From Diplonema japonicum (taxonomy: Eukaryota > Euglenozoa > Diplonemea > Diplonemida > Diplonemidae): a DNA stretch of 64,000 nucleotides. Positions 43,027-53,668 of this stretch are shown one piece after another. The stretch covers positions 310,001 to 374,000 of the forward strand of contig OZ025684.1 in assembly GCA_964019335.1 (NCBI GenBank), read 5' to 3'. Numbering within the stretch: position 1 is the first letter of the stretch; every line of letters begins with the position of its first letter. Under the pieces are notes generated by a model. That model searched no databases and was not told the origin of the DNA. It saw only the letters and a program-made list of their open reading frames with translations. Made by a program: the position numbers and the translations under genes.

Positions 43027-46000
43027 TCAAATCTGACATTTCACGCAGACTCTGACCATGCCTTCATAGGTAGGCAGGGTCCTCTTATTAGGCGAACAGC
43101 TTGTGCAAACCAACGCGCCGCACTTCCTACAGTGGTGCCGTCTGTTCAAAAGGGTGAACTCCTTCTGGCACAACTGGCACCAACTGGAATTCCCGTCGGG
43201 CACCCATGTAACTCCTTGGCTGCCGTTGCTGCTACTTGTTTCTTGATCCCCTCCACTAAGCTCTGATGCGACTCTAGTGTACGTCTCGGCCTGCCCACTG
43301 TCCCCCTTCTGTTTAAGAGATTCCGCATAGTTCAGGTACGCGGCAGCGATCCTCTTCCCTGCAGGGCCTGTCCGGTTTTTAGGATTCAAACGAATAGCAT
43401 TTTCATATGCTTCCACTGACGCCGCACAATTCTGATTCACAAACTCCAAGTGCCCTATGTACATGTAGGCACGGTCGTGGCTAGGGTTGATTGCTACGAC
43501 TCTTCTGAAGGATTTGATGGCCTGTTCCGTCCTCCCAATGCGGCCGAAAGAGCAGCCCATGTTGAAGAATGCGCAGTCCATTTTCGGGTCAAGTCGTGTG
43601 GCGTGGACGTAGAACTGCAATGCGCTTGACGGTTCCTTCTCCAAAAAGCAGTTCCCCAACGCGTACTGGATGCCGCTGTGGTAAGGGTCCAGCTTCGCCG
43701 CGATTTTAAACTGTTTCACAGCCTCGTTCATGTTCCCCTCGTGGTAGGCGAGCAGCCCGAACCCTCGATAAGCTTGGAGGCATTGTGGGTTGGCGGTTAC
43801 TGCCATGTTGAACGCTTGCTGAGCACGTGCCTTGTCGTTCTTCCCATTCCACGCCAGCCCCAGGACAGCGTATGTGTCCGCAATGGTCTGCTTCGCTGTT
43901 AAGTTCTCAAGCTGTTTGCTGCAGTCCATGATGACCTTGTCGAATTCACGCGTCTCGATGCGAAGCATCCAGATGTCCATTTGGCGTGCTGCCCCATCGC
44001 CGGTATTCAAACAGCATTCGATTTTCTTCCTCATGATGCTCGTGTTGCATTCTGCGTTCAGTTTCACAGCCTGCTTCAGAACCGCTGCCGCCTCTTGGTA
44101 CTCCCCCGCGTCGAACAGCTGGTGGCCTAGTTGGATGAAGGCCCTGCTTTTGGTGGGGTCCATTTTAATCACCTTTCTGTACAGGTCTATCGCCTCCGTT
44201 CTTTTTTCTTGAAATCCCAGCACGCCGCCGAGGTTGTAGCACGCGTTAGCATGTTCAGGATCCAACACCAGCACCTGGCGGTACGATTTCTCCGCGCTGA
44301 CCAAGTCCACAAGCTTGTAGTGGCAGTTTCCTATTAAGTGCATCGCTTCCTTGTTTGTAGGGTCTGCATTCACCACCTTGGTCAGCACGCTGAGGGCACT
44401 CGCGTGCTCGCCGGACATGAAGAGGTCCTTCCCCAGCGCTAGCAGCACATTGCCATCGGTGACGCCCATTGTGGTCGCTTCGTTGTGTCGCTTCAGGACC
44501 TTCTGGACCTCAGGGTCGTTTCTGTTGTTGTTCTGCTTCAACGCTGCTTTCTTCTTCATTTCTAACACTCGTGGAGTTAACCCTGCCACTGCAACATTCT
44601 GCACGGGAAGCTGTTGCTGCTTTACTGGCTGCTGTACTGGCTGCTTTACTGGCTGCTGCGTTACTGGCTGAACTTGCTGCTGCACCGGTTGCTGTTGCAA
44701 CTGCTGCATTGGCTGCTGTACTGGCTGCTTCCGAACTTGCTGCTGCACCGGTTGCTGAGGATGTGACACCGCCACTTGCTGCACGGGGTTCCGTGCACTT
44801 ACATATTGCTGAGGTTGCGGTGCTGCTACGTGTGCTGGTTGCATTTGTAGTTGAACAGGTTGCTGCATAACTGGTGCCGCTTGTCGCATGACTGCAACAG
44901 GCTGTGCTTGTTGCATGACTGCAACAGGCTGTGCTTGTTGCATGACTGCAACAGGCTGTGCTTGTTGCATGACCCGTTGGACATTTTGTACCTGCACTTG
45001 CAGCATTCTGCCGCACTCACAGCAGAACCTCGCAACAGCCCCCACAGCTGCCCCACATGCGGCGCAGTACTTCGGGTGCTGCGGTTGCGGTACAACTGCT
45101 TGCTGCGGGTAAAGCTGCTGCGGTGCGGACTGCTGCATGGGCCGAACAAGTTGCTGCTGCTGCATGGGCCGCATTATGGGCTGCTGTTGCATCACTTGTT
45201 GCACGGGAAACTGTTGTTGCGCGACTGGTTGCTGCAGAGCATGCTGCACAGGAAATTGTTGTTGTTGCATAGAAGGCTGCTGTTGCATAGGAGGTTGCTG
45301 TTGCATAGGAGGCGGTTGCTGGCTTCGCACAACTGGTTGCTGCACGGGAGGCTGCTGTTGGACAACTGACTGTTGCTGCTCAGAAGGTTGCATAGAAGGC
45401 TGTTGCACTGAACGCTGATTCTGCACACCTGACTGTTGTAGGGATGGCTGTTGTTGCACAGGAGGCTGCTGTTGGAGAACTAGCTGTTGCTGCATAGGAG
45501 GCTCTTGCACAGGTGACTGTTGTTGGGTGAGTGGCTGTTGGACAATTGGCTGTTGCTGCATAGGAGGCTGTTGCACAGGTGACTGTTGTTGGGTGAGTGG
45601 CTGCTGTTGGGCAACTGGCTGCTGCTCAGGAGATTGCACGGGAGGCTGCACAGATGGCTGCTCTTGCACCGGTTGGACAGCGTGTTGGATTCCGGTGTAT
45701 TCTGCCACGGGCTGCACCGGGACCTCCACAGGCCGCGAGTCTTGTTCCGGTGTCGTCGACCTTATGGAATGGGCTTCACGTACCTCAGCAGGTTGCACTT
45801 GCTGGCCTTCTGTGACTGCTACGTCGGGCGTCGCTTGTTCTACTAAGGGCTGTGGTTCTTCCTCTGGCTGTGCCTCCTCTGGCTGTGTTTCCTCGTCCTC
45901 TGGTTCCTCTAAAGGCTGGTCCTCGGGGTTTTCAGGCTGCACCGATACTTCCTCACTTGGTTCTACCTCCACAGAAGTTATTCCACACTGCTCATTTGCC

Positions 46001-46047
46001 ACCACCTCATTTGGATGCTCACACGGAGAGTCGCTTTCTCCAGACAT
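43027..46047 (-). CDS. Q/P-rich, zinc-ribbon, TPR and FYVE domain protein
   Basis: 1006 residues from ATG 46047 (MSGESDSPC) to TGA. Upstream in-frame sequence to 46242 lacks support. Order: an acidic Glu/Pro-rich N-terminus, a Gln/Pro/Val-rich region of over 200 residues, a four-Cys zinc-ribbon-like module (YCAACG...FCCECG) near residue 340, more Q-rich sequence, a long TPR array at about 510-930, and a C-terminal FYVE finger at 948-1006 with WVPD, RRHHCRKCG and RVCVKC signatures. FYVE fingers of this type bind phosphatidylinositol 3-phosphate on endosomes and TPRs bind proteins, so an endosomal adaptor is likely. The Q-rich tract may drive condensation (inference). A TPR-less copy lies immediately upstream. 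Confidence 0.88.
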   Translation of the reverse strand: MSGESDSPCEHPNEVVANEQCGITSVEVEPSEEVSVQPENPEDQPLEEPEDEETQPEEAQPEEEPQPLVEQATPDVAVTEGQQVQPAEVREAHSIRSTTPEQDSRPVEVPVQPVAEYTGIQHAVQPVQEQPSVQPPVQSPEQQPVAQQQPLTQQQSPVQQPPMQQQPIVQQPLTQQQSPVQEPPMQQQLVLQQQPPVQQQPSLQQSGVQNQRSVQQPSMQPSEQQQSVVQQQPPVQQPVVRSQQPPPMQQQPPMQQQPSMQQQQFPVQHALQQPVAQQQFPVQQVMQQQPIMRPMQQQQLVRPMQQSAPQQLYPQQAVVPQPQHPKYCAACGAAVGAVARFCCECGRMLQVQVQNVQRVMQQAQPVAVMQQAQPVAVMQQAQPVAVMRQAAPVMQQPVQLQMQPAHVAAPQPQQYVSARNPVQQVAVSHPQQPVQQQVRKQPVQQPMQQLQQQPVQQQVQPVTQQPVKQPVQQPVKQQQLPVQNVAVAGLTPRVLEMKKKAALKQNNNRNDPEVQKVLKRHNEATTMGVTDGNVLLALGKDLFMSGEHASALSVLTKVVNADPTNKEAMHLIGNCHYKLVDLVSAEKSYRQVLVLDPEHANACYNLGGVLGFQEKRTEAIDLYRKVIKMDPTKSRAFIQLGHQLFDAGEYQEAAAVLKQAVKLNAECNTSIMRKKIECCLNTGDGAARQMDIWMLRIETREFDKVIMDCSKQLENLTAKQTIADTYAVLGLAWNGKNDKARAQQAFNMAVTANPQCLQAYRGFGLLAYHEGNMNEAVKQFKIAAKLDPYHSGIQYALGNCFLEKEPSSALQFYVHATRLDPKMDCAFFNMGCSFGRIGRTEQAIKSFRRVVAINPSHDRAYMYIGHLEFVNQNCAASVEAYENAIRLNPKNRTGPAGKRIAAAYLNYAESLKQKGDSGQAETYTRVASELSGGDQETSSSNGSQGVTWVPDGNSSWCQLCQKEFTLLNRRHHCRKCGALVCTSCSPNKRTLPTYEGMVRVCVKCQI

Positions 46048-46431
46048 AAGCCTAGTCCTGAATGCAGATCTAAATAGAAAGTGTTCAACAATCGCGACTC
46101 GGCAGAGCGAAAGAACTAAAGGAGCAAACGGTCGCCTCATAAAGCATGAGTCAACCCATAAAGAACGTAGCCAAGAATGAGAATAATGACAAGAAAAGAA
46201 TGTAGTTCGACCTTTACGTGGTTCAAATAAAAGAAATACCACACGACCACCCCATTGCCTTCGTGATAATCAAGAAAAAAGAAAATAGTTTGGTGCTCTA
46301 CCTGTTTGTCGCGCACGAAGCATTCCTTTTTTTTTGGGGGGGGAAAGAGAAAAAAAAGAGACATTTATAATAAAAGAACGGATGAGCACTTTCGTTCGTA
46401 GTGCCACTCATCAAAGTCAAGGTATTTTATA
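46048..46431. other. Short spacer upstream of the FYVE/TPR gene
   Basis: Moderately complex AT-rich DNA with a decayed repeat A fragment (about 46288-46330) and few homopolymers. It presumably holds the 5' UTR of the FYVE/TPR gene. No specific site can be named. Confidence 0.4.
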
Positions 46432-46435
46432 TTAA

Positions 46436-48231
46436 CCATCTATCAACGAGCGTCTATATATAGACGATTTGAAAAAAAATCTTTTACGCAAAGGGCTTTC
46501 AATGCAATACGGCCCGGCCCTTTCTTGCCGGCGGGGTCCTGCGCGGAAAATATGAAAAATATAAACTAAATGCTGCCCTAACTTAACAAGAAAATGAAAA
46601 AATAAAAAAAAACGCCAGCCCAAATTTACCCTTAAAAATCACTTCAAAAAAAGGCGCCCGGAAAGAGGCCGGAAGAGGACGTCATGAGTGATGGCAGCAC
46701 TGATGGCTCATCCCTATTATGCAATTTTGATACAAACAGTGATTCTGACACGAATTCGACCGATTCCGAGTCACAGCAGGGTGATTGGACGGCAAAGCCG
46801 GAGCAGTTGGAAGGCATCCGGTTTCGTGAAGATCGGAATCCTTGTGGACCCTGTTTTGACATCAAAGGCTCAACGCCATACCATATATTCTCCCAACTGC
46901 TCGTCCCAAACTTTATTCGGGTCATAACTTCGAACAATGTGGCAAATGCGGCTAAAAAAGGTGTCTCCCTGGATCTCGATGCTGCTTCTCTGCGTACCTT
47001 CCTAGGTGTCCTTTTGTCGATGGACTTGGATATCAAGCCAGATTATTCTGATTACTGGCGCACTGGCTCCACGTTTCTCAACTACACCCCTGGGTACGCC
47101 ACCGTCATGTCAAGAGACCGCTTTTTGACTATTCTGGGAAATCTGTGTTTCCACAGCGAAACAAACAAGCGTGCTGACTTCTACCTATCGCGAAGGCCTC
47201 CCGGAGATCATGGATGCCCCAAAGAAGCGAGGCCGCAAGCCCAAGGACGCGCATCCCACCGTTCCACCAGCACGCGAGCATCCTTTGCACCACAACGTGG
47301 CATGACATCAAGCCTGTGTGCTTTCTATCGACGTTGGATGTTCCAGTGAAGTCAAATTTGACCGTCCGCCAAAAGAGAATGAAAGCCGGAAAGGACATCT
47401 TGTTCCCCACCAAGTGCATATTTACAACACCGCAATGGGCGGAACCGACCTGGGTGACGCTGTGACAAAACGCCATAAACGCACCCTTATGACTTAAAAG
47501 TGGCCCCTAAAAGTATTTTCGTACTTGTTAGGTAAATCTCTGGCGAATGCTTGGCTTGTTTGGAAAGAAGCCTTGCCCCCCAACACCCTGAGTACGAACG
47601 ACAGTGTATTGACGCCTTTCAAAGAGGCAGTCATCGAAGGGCTACTAGGGAGGCAGTCTAAACAACAGATAAAGTCAACTACAGAGCAGGCTGCCCCAAT
47701 ACCATGCCCCGAAACACAGAACGAGTGCTCTGAGACCCCAATGCGCCGTGACAGTACCTTCTGGGACCATTTCCCCGAAAAAGTAGTGCAACGTGCGGTG
47801 CAAGCATTTCAAGTCGAAAAGACCCCTATTTCAGTGTTCAGCCTGCTTGGTACAACTTTGCGTGACTCCGTGCTTCAAAGACTGCCACCTTGCCGGGGAT
47901 ACCCCCAGAAACCCCTCCCGGGGTCAAAAAAGAAGTCCCCCAGCCCTGGGGCACGTACGAACCGCGTCAAGAAGGCCTTAAATAGCTTTTTATAGAATTT
48001 TACAGTCGATTTTTTTTGACTTGTTTTTTGTACCCCCTCTCGAGCACTTCAGGAACGATATTTTTGACAATGTTGTGGGGGTGGGCCCTGCTGTGGGCAC
48101 CCTCTCTCTAGAATTGGGACATCTGGAGGCATTTCCGGGGGCATATAGCCCCGGCGTTGCGCTAGAATAGCTTTTTTTGAAGTTTTGAAAATTTACCCCC
48201 TGGTGGGCAAAAATGGTCCGTTGGTAGATGG
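46436..48231 (+). mobile_element. piggyBac-type transposon relic 2, inserted in a stop codon
   Basis: 1796 bp with TTAA at 46432-46435 and 48232-48235. Inverted ends are CCATCTATCAACGAGC (left) and CCATCTACCAACGGAC (right, read inward); a 16-bp palindrome lies just inside the left end (46451-46466). Plus-strand frames from 46684 encode an acidic N-terminus and the piggyBac core start (FSQLLVPNFIRVITSNN, FLGVLLSMDLDIKPDYSDYW). After a disrupted, partly deleted stretch near 47200 come WHDIKPVCFLST, a shifted YNTAMGGTDLGDA motif near 47430, and a Cys-rich finger near 47800-47885 (RCKHFKSKRPLFQCSACL). It is inactive. The right TTAA doubles as the stop codon of the neighbouring pseudogene. Confidence 0.88.
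46684..47995 (+). pseudogene. Broken piggyBac transposase
   Basis: The first 165 or so codons are intact (ATG 46684). The frame is then lost near 47190 with an apparent internal deletion, the following piece is in another frame, and the C-terminal finger is in yet another frame (about 47793-47885). Motif order matches piggyBac proteins. It differs in sequence from the relic at 28146-29941, so the two represent separate lineages. Confidence 0.78.
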
Positions 48232-49752
48232 TTAAATCTGACATTTCACGCAGACTCTGACCATGCCTTCATAGGTAGGCAGGGTCCTCTTATTAGGCGA
48301 ACAGCTTGTGCAAACCAGCACGCCGCACTTCCTACAGTGGTGCCGTCTGTTCAAAAGGGTGAATGGCTTCGTGCACAAAAGACAGTAACTTGAGCCCCCA
48401 TCAGGCACCCATTTTGACTGGTCTACGATTCCTTGTGTGCGATGTGCTTGCAACTGTGGCTGCGTTACTGGCTGAGCTTGCTGCACCGGACGCTGTTGCA
48501 ACTGCTGCACCGGCTGCTGAGGATGTAGCACCGGTTGCTGCTTTGCTGGCTGCGTTACTGGCTGAACTTGCTGCACCGGTTGCTGTTGCAACTGCTGCAC
48601 TGGATGTTTCTGATGTTGCGCCTGCTGCACCGGTTGCTGAGGATGTGACACCGCCACTTGCTGCACGGGGTTCCGTGCACTTACATATTGCTGAGGTTGC
48701 GGTGCTGCTACGTGTTGTGCTGGTTGCATTTGTAGTTGAACAGGTTGCTGCATAACTGGTGCTGCTTGTTGCATGACTGCAACAGGCTGTGCTTGTTGCA
48801 TGACCCGTTGGACATTTTGTACCTGCACTTGCAGCATTCTGCCGCACTCACAGCAGAACCTCGCAACAGCCCCCACAGCTGCCCCACATGCGGCGCAGTA
48901 CTTCGGGTGCTGCGGTTGCGGTACAACTGCTTGCTGCGGGTAAAGCTGCTGCGGTGCGGACTGCTGCATGGGCCGAACAAGTTGCTGCTGCTGCATGGGC
49001 CGCATTATGGGCTGCTGTTGCATCACTTGTTGCACGGGAAACTGTTGTTGCGCGACTGGTTGCTGCAGAGCATGCTGCACAGGAAATTGTTGTTGTTGCA
49101 TAGAAGGCTGCTGTTGCATAGGAGGTTGCTGTTGCATAGGAGGCGGTTGCTGGCTTCGCACAACTGGTTGCTGCACGGGAGGCTGCTGTTGGACAACTGA
49201 CTGTTGCTGCTCAGAAGGTTGCATAGAAGGCTGTTGCACTGAACGCTGATTCTGCACACCTGACTGTTGTAGGGATGGCTGTTGTTGCACAGGAGGCTGC
49301 TGTTAGAGAACTAGCTGTTGCTGCATAGGAGGCTCTTGCACAGGTGACTGTTGTTGGGTGAGTGGCTGTTGGACAATTGGCTGTTGCTGCATAGGAGGCT
49401 GTTGCACAGGTGACTGTTGTTGGGTGAGTGGCTGCTGTTGGGCAACTGGCTGCTGCTCAGGAGATTGCACGGGAGGCTGCACAGATGGCTGCTCTTGCAC
49501 CGGTTGGACAGCGTGTTGGATTCCGGTGTATTCTGCCACGGGCTGCACCGGGACCTCCACAGGCCGCGAGTCTTGTTCCGGTGTCGTCGACCTTATGGAA
49601 TGGGCTTCACGTACCTCAGCAGGTTGCACTTGCTGGCCTTCTGTGACTGCTACGTCGGGCGTCGCTTGTTCTACTAAGGGCTGTGGTTCTTCCTCTGGCT
49701 GTGCCTCCTCTGGCTGTGTTTGTTCGCGAGGCGAGTTGTTATTCCCTAACAT
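48232..49752 (-). pseudogene. TPR-less FYVE paralogue broken by one nonsense codon
   Basis: Tandem copy of the gene at 43027-46047. From ATG 49752 a new short N-terminus (MLGNNNSPRE) joins the shared Glu/Pro and Gln-rich region, then the four-Cys ribbon. It then runs directly to a FYVE finger (WVPDGGSSYCLLC, RRHHCRKCG, RVCVKCQI) without the TPR array, which is replaced by a short Q-rich linker. A single change turns a CAA Gln codon of the intact gene into TAA at 49303-49305 within the Q-rich region, leaving both sides in frame. The end is TAA, formed by the piggyBac target site. Downstream initiation at 49290 could still yield a 352-residue ribbon/FYVE protein. Confidence 0.8.
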
Positions 49753-50526
49753 AAGCCCTATTACCCTGAAACCTGTAGTGCTGGGACTGGAAAAGGTTTA
49801 GAAACAAAAAAACGAGTTCGGCGCTTCATGTTTGTGCGCCAGAGCGTTCCTCCCCTGTGTCAGGGCGACTTCGTTCAAAGTCGCGTGACTGACGAACCTT
49901 GTCGTCACTCCGTGACTCTGTCACGAAGGAGTCCTCGTTAGCCAGGGTTTACCAGGCACACACAAACAACTACGGCACTAGACTGGGACAGACTGTTCAG
50001 ATAAGTTTGTCACCTGTATGTCGACATTCCCCTTTTGTTTCAAAGACTCGTTCTTGCAAAAAAGACTAACAATAATAATAGTAAACCTTACAAAATAACG
50101 CATGATGGGAGAATATTCTTTTCCCAGCCCCTTTTTTTTTTGAGCTGCGAAAAGAGAGAGAAGACAACCTGGAAACTGCAGGGTCAACTGAGGTCTTTTT
50201 TGGCAGGTTTAAAAAAAGAAAAATAGAACCCAACAACCATAGCCCCGTTGATTACGCAGCAGGTCGGAGACTGCCAAGAAACGCCTTAAACACTTGTGTT
50301 TTATATCACTTAGGATGCGTTCTTTTCAGGTTCTTTCCTTTTCAATCGATTGTTATACGTATTTATAAAATATAGCGCGCATTCGACGACACTGATCAAG
50401 CGACTGGCACCTTCCGAAGAAGGGCCTCCCACGTCCGCCGGGTTGAGCAGAAGATGCCCCGGGGCGGCCGTTCCAGTCTGATGTGTTTCATACAGCGCAC
50501 AACTGCGACAAAAAAAAAAAAAAAAA

Positions 50527-50570
50527 GAGAGACATTTAAGGGTACCTGCGGTGTGTGGCAGGACGCCTGA
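50527..50570 (+). repeat. Repeat C
   Basis: GAGACATTTAAGGGTACCTG, then GTGTGGCAGGACGCCTGAA, after an A run. It matches 61985-62028 and, inverted, 25825-25872. Confidence 0.7.
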
Positions 50571-50700
50571 ATCTATCTCACCCTCCTCTGTACCTTAGGT
50601 ATAAAACCCTCAACCGAGTTGGTAAGGACACAATAGTTGTACAGTTGTCTCAAGGATGTGGCGGGTTGCCGGGGAATACCGGTCTAGAGGAGTAGCCCCT

Positions 50701-50890
50701 TATGGAGCCGTTGTAGTAACCCAACGGGCGTAGGCTGTGTCCAGCACGAGTCCCTCCGTCGCAATGCCATGCAGTTGTGTGCACCGGGGCCACTGGTTAC
50801 GTTGTGTGTACAGTGCCGCCAGCTTCTCAGATTCTGTCCTGATGTGCTCGTGCGCCTGGCAGTCCCAGAGGGTGTGCTCCAGGAGTCTTG
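50701..50890 (-). pseudogene. Non-LTR retrotransposon zinc-finger-region remnant
   Basis: Minus frame reads LLEHTLWDCQAHE, about 25 residues later RCTQLHGI. It aligns with MLEHALWECEKAKE and PCTKLHGI of the element at 32815-33812. It comes from a diverged relative of that element, not from the same copy. Confidence 0.65.
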
Positions 50891-51348
50891 ACGTATGTGC
50901 GAAATGTCGAAAGTAGCGATGAGGTAAAAGGAAGTTCTGTTTGAAGAAGAAAAAAAAGAATTATGGGGACTTCCGTTCCTTTTTTTTGGATTAAGGATTT
51001 AGGTCCCATTTCCCATTGAGAAAGAAGTACTACATTTTTACAAACTTTAAAAGAAAAGGGGGAGGGGAGCGTTGGTGCCCCGCACAAGCACTGTCTACTT
51101 GATTTCAGGGGTAAAACCTCGGCCATATTAAGTCCAAGTTAGGTACAACAGTTTCCGGCCATTCTTTTTCTTTTAAATAGTAAAAGAGTGAAACAAAAAC
51201 GAATTTTTTTCTTCTTTAATAATCGCAGAAAGGTGCAAATGAACGTTGAAAAGAGTGTGCCCCCACCGTAGTTTTTGCACACAGAGTTGAGAAAAAAAAA
51301 AAAAAAAAAAAAAAAAAGACTATTTAAGGGTGCCTGCAGTATGTGGCA

Positions 51349-51465
51349 GGGCGCCCGGCACAAGTATCGTCTACTTGATTACAGGGGGCGCGCCTCGGCC
51401 TAGTTGTAGCTTCTTCTACGTTCAGCCATGGCGCCCCTGGTAACCAAGATTCTGAGCCCGTGCAG
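51349..51465 (+). repeat. Dispersed repeat B, partial
   Basis: GTCTACTTGATTACAGGGGG, GTAGCTTCTTCT and GGTAACCAAGATTCTG in order, joined on its left to a repeat C fragment and on its right to repeat E. Confidence 0.7.
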
Positions 51466-51477
51466 CAATAAAAGAAT

Positions 51478-51755
51478 TGGTGGTGCCATGCAATATGTGA
51501 CACAGCGGCCACCCTTGTGAAGCTTCGCCCCGAAGCCCCTGTGGTCCAAAAGTGGAGAGGTAAAGAAAGATATTCTTTGAAATAGAAGCAATTTAACGCC
51601 AACCGTGGAGAAGCAACTTGTCATGGATGCTAACTGGTGCCACACGTAGGGTAGGCTCTCCACCCCCGTCCAGTATTCCCCACGTGTACGGCTTAAGAAC
51701 GAGAGTTTCCCTCAACCACAATAAAACAGGAACCACCACAGGGAGGTTGGCAACA
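51478..51755 (-). repeat. Repeat E, short copy
   Basis: Matches both ends of 27468-27895 but lacks its middle (about 100 bp). The minus-strand reading RETLVLKPYTWG is preserved. Confidence 0.6.
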
Positions 51756-51991
51756 TCGGGGAAAAAAAATACTGCCAGTGAAAGTATTTTGAAAGGAAAA
51801 ACCACAAAATACCACCTCTTCTTGAACCCCCTATATTGTGCGTATTCCGGGGCAGGCATTTAGGCTAGGGAAGGTTAAATCGGCCTATGGGTGCTTCTTC
51901 ATAGAAGCGAGTGAAGAAACGCACAAACGTAAAGGCACTCAAAAAGAACAAGATCAGGTTGAGTCCGGTTTTCTTTTTTTTCTTTTTTTTT

Positions 51992-52618
51992 CTAGAAGAA
52001 TTTAATATAAAATTCAGGGAGCAAGACTAGCAGCCCTGACACAATAAAGCACGCTTCACCCATGAGCTTCCCCACCATGGTCGTCCTGACAGAATCTTTT
52101 GTGGTGCCCAGACCGTTATAGCTATCGAGGTCCCAGAGGTAGTCTGTCATCATCCCTGTTCCAATAATGTTCAGCAAACCTCCTAAGAGGTAGCATGCGA
52201 GGAAGAATGTCGAGGCGATGGTGATGTGCTTGTGTTTCTTTATGCCCCACATCGCAAGAAGGCCGAGGAAGAAAGCAGAAGATGAAACGATGCCTGAACC
52301 AGCAGACATAAGGCGCATGGCTTTGATGTACTTTCCAGGTAGCCTGTCCTCAAGCTCATCAATGTTCTTAGCCCAAGTAATACACACAGCTAGAAGGAAG
52401 TACAGCCAGATGCCCAGCAGTAAAACGGCGCTCCTGACTCTGTGCCACTTCGTCATCCCTGTTCCTTGATGGAGGCCGGCGTTGTCGGTTCTTCGTACAA
52501 CCGTCACCTCTGTTTTCTGCTTCCTTATGGTTTTTTTCTTCGTGGTCTGGTTCTTCCTCTTCGCCTCCGCCTCCGCCTCTAGCTCCGCAAGAAGACCATC
52601 TTCTAAGTCTGTAGGCAT
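51992..52618 (-). CDS. Four-pass membrane protein, divergent member
   Basis: 208 residues from ATG 52618 to TAG. A charged cytosolic N-terminus (Glu/Lys-rich) is followed by WHRVRSAVLLLGIWLYFLLA, the first of four hydrophobic segments (about 64-84, 105-125, 133-153 and 185-205). The motifs HRVRS.VLLLGI.LYFLLAVCI, AFFLGLLA.WG and GEACFI.SGLLVLLP.F are shared with the three genes at 53669, 57510 and 59767. I do not recognise the family; the layout resembles small tetraspan membrane proteins. The leader is A-rich up to the ATG. Confidence 0.8.
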   Translation of the reverse strand: MPTDLEDGLLAELEAEAEAKRKNQTTKKKTIRKQKTEVTVVRRTDNAGLHQGTGMTKWHRVRSAVLLLGIWLYFLLAVCITWAKNIDELEDRLPGKYIKAMRLMSAGSGIVSSSAFFLGLLAMWGIKKHKHITIASTFFLACYLLGGLLNIIGTGMMTDYLWDLDSYNGLGTTKDSVRTTMVGKLMGEACFIVSGLLVLLPEFYIKFF

Positions 52619-53086
52619 ATTTTCTTTTTCTTTTTTTTTTTTTCGCGATTTATTTGTTCTTTTTTTTATATTTGAATTGATAGTACACGGAAAGATGGGG
52701 GATGGGGGGGGGAGGGAGTGTGTGTTTTTGTGTGCGCGAGGGGGAGAGGGAGGCTTATCTTTTTTTTTCTTTTTTTTTTATTTTCTCTTTATTTTGAAGG
52801 AAAAAAAAAAGAAGTAAACTAGAAAGGGATAAAAGGAGGGAAAGATGACAAGGAAACGACTAAAGGGGAGGGGGGGGGGGGGGGGTACTCCTCAGAATCT
52901 TTTGGCTTTCACATTCATTATCAAAGGAACGAACTAGTTAGCAACGGCCCATCGCAGTGGCGCTGCCTACCTTATGATTCTCCCCTTCTGGGGCCGTTCC
53001 CTTGCTACACAGTAGTGCCTAGCTGACGTTTTGTATCATCCAAATAAATAGGTTTTACAGTTATTTCTTTCGGAAGATACGCCCCT

Positions 53087-53121
<35 letters not shown>

Positions 53122-53668
53122 GCATCAGCGTGTTATCATCGTAGCAAATCAGCTTTTCAAGCAATTTCGCATTTTCCACTTTTTTCACCTTCTTTTTTTT
53201 TTTTCCCCCTTTCGTTTTCTTTTCCCCACTTTCTTCCCCACCTTCTTGTAACGTGGGATGCTGATTGATGAAATTGGGGGAGCAGGGGGGAGGGAAGGGG
53301 GGAGAAACAAACACAACAAGGCACTCAAAATACAAAACCCCGAGTACACCAAGCAGTGCAAGAACCCACGCCCACAGACTTGCTGCACACGGCGCTCCAA
53401 CAGGGCGACAGTGCCCTTCGAGAACTGGTATGCGTTCCGCTTTTTTTTCTCTTTTTTCCTTTTTTTTTCTTCCTCATTTTTCTTCAGAATCATCACTGGG
53501 AAAGAACTCAAAAAAAAAGGGTGGGGGGGGGGGGGGGGGGGGGACGAGTCAAAAAAACCCGTCCTTGGAAGGATGAACGAAAAAAAAAAAAAAAAAAAGA
53601 TTAATAGAAAACCAAAATGGAGCAAAACAAAAACAAAATAAAAAAAAAAAAAAAATTCGAAGTAAGTA
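52619..53668. other. Intergenic spacer
   Basis: Apart from repeat D it contains T/A runs, a G run near 53522-53543, and a GC-rich patch (53340-53430) that has no recognisable coding signal on either strand. Confidence 0.5.
52910..53040 (+). repeat. Repeat D, long copy
   Basis: Ordered match to 42048-42170, including GTTAGCAACGGCCC, CTACCTTATGATTCTCCCCT and TAGTGCCTAGCTGACG. Confidence 0.7.

Larger units (their letters stand above)
49753..51991. other. Intergenic region with retroelement and repeat fragments
   Basis: Holds a decayed repeat A (about 49815-49850), a repeat G fragment (about 49995-50065), a GC-rich unassigned segment (50370-50500), repeat C (50527-50570), a non-LTR remnant (50701-50890), repeat C and repeat B fragments (51319-51465) and repeat E (51478-51755). 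No host gene. Confidence 0.6.

Noticed and set aside
45527-46180. Long plus-strand frame rich in Gly-Cys-Cys, and its twin at 49358-49801
   Set aside because: It is the antisense of the Gln-rich coding repeats of the FYVE genes: CAG/CAA codons read as TGC/TTG on the other strand. There is no independent start context or domain.
46048-46242. Longer N-terminus for the FYVE/TPR protein starting at 46242
   Set aside because: The extra 65 residues are not shared with the paralogue, whose alignment starts at the MSGES/MLGNN position where both copies have a CATAAGCC context.
50370-50500. Additional retroelement coding remnant
   Set aside because: A minus frame is open and GC-rich, but I could not align it with the other non-LTR fragments, so I list it only as an unassigned segment.
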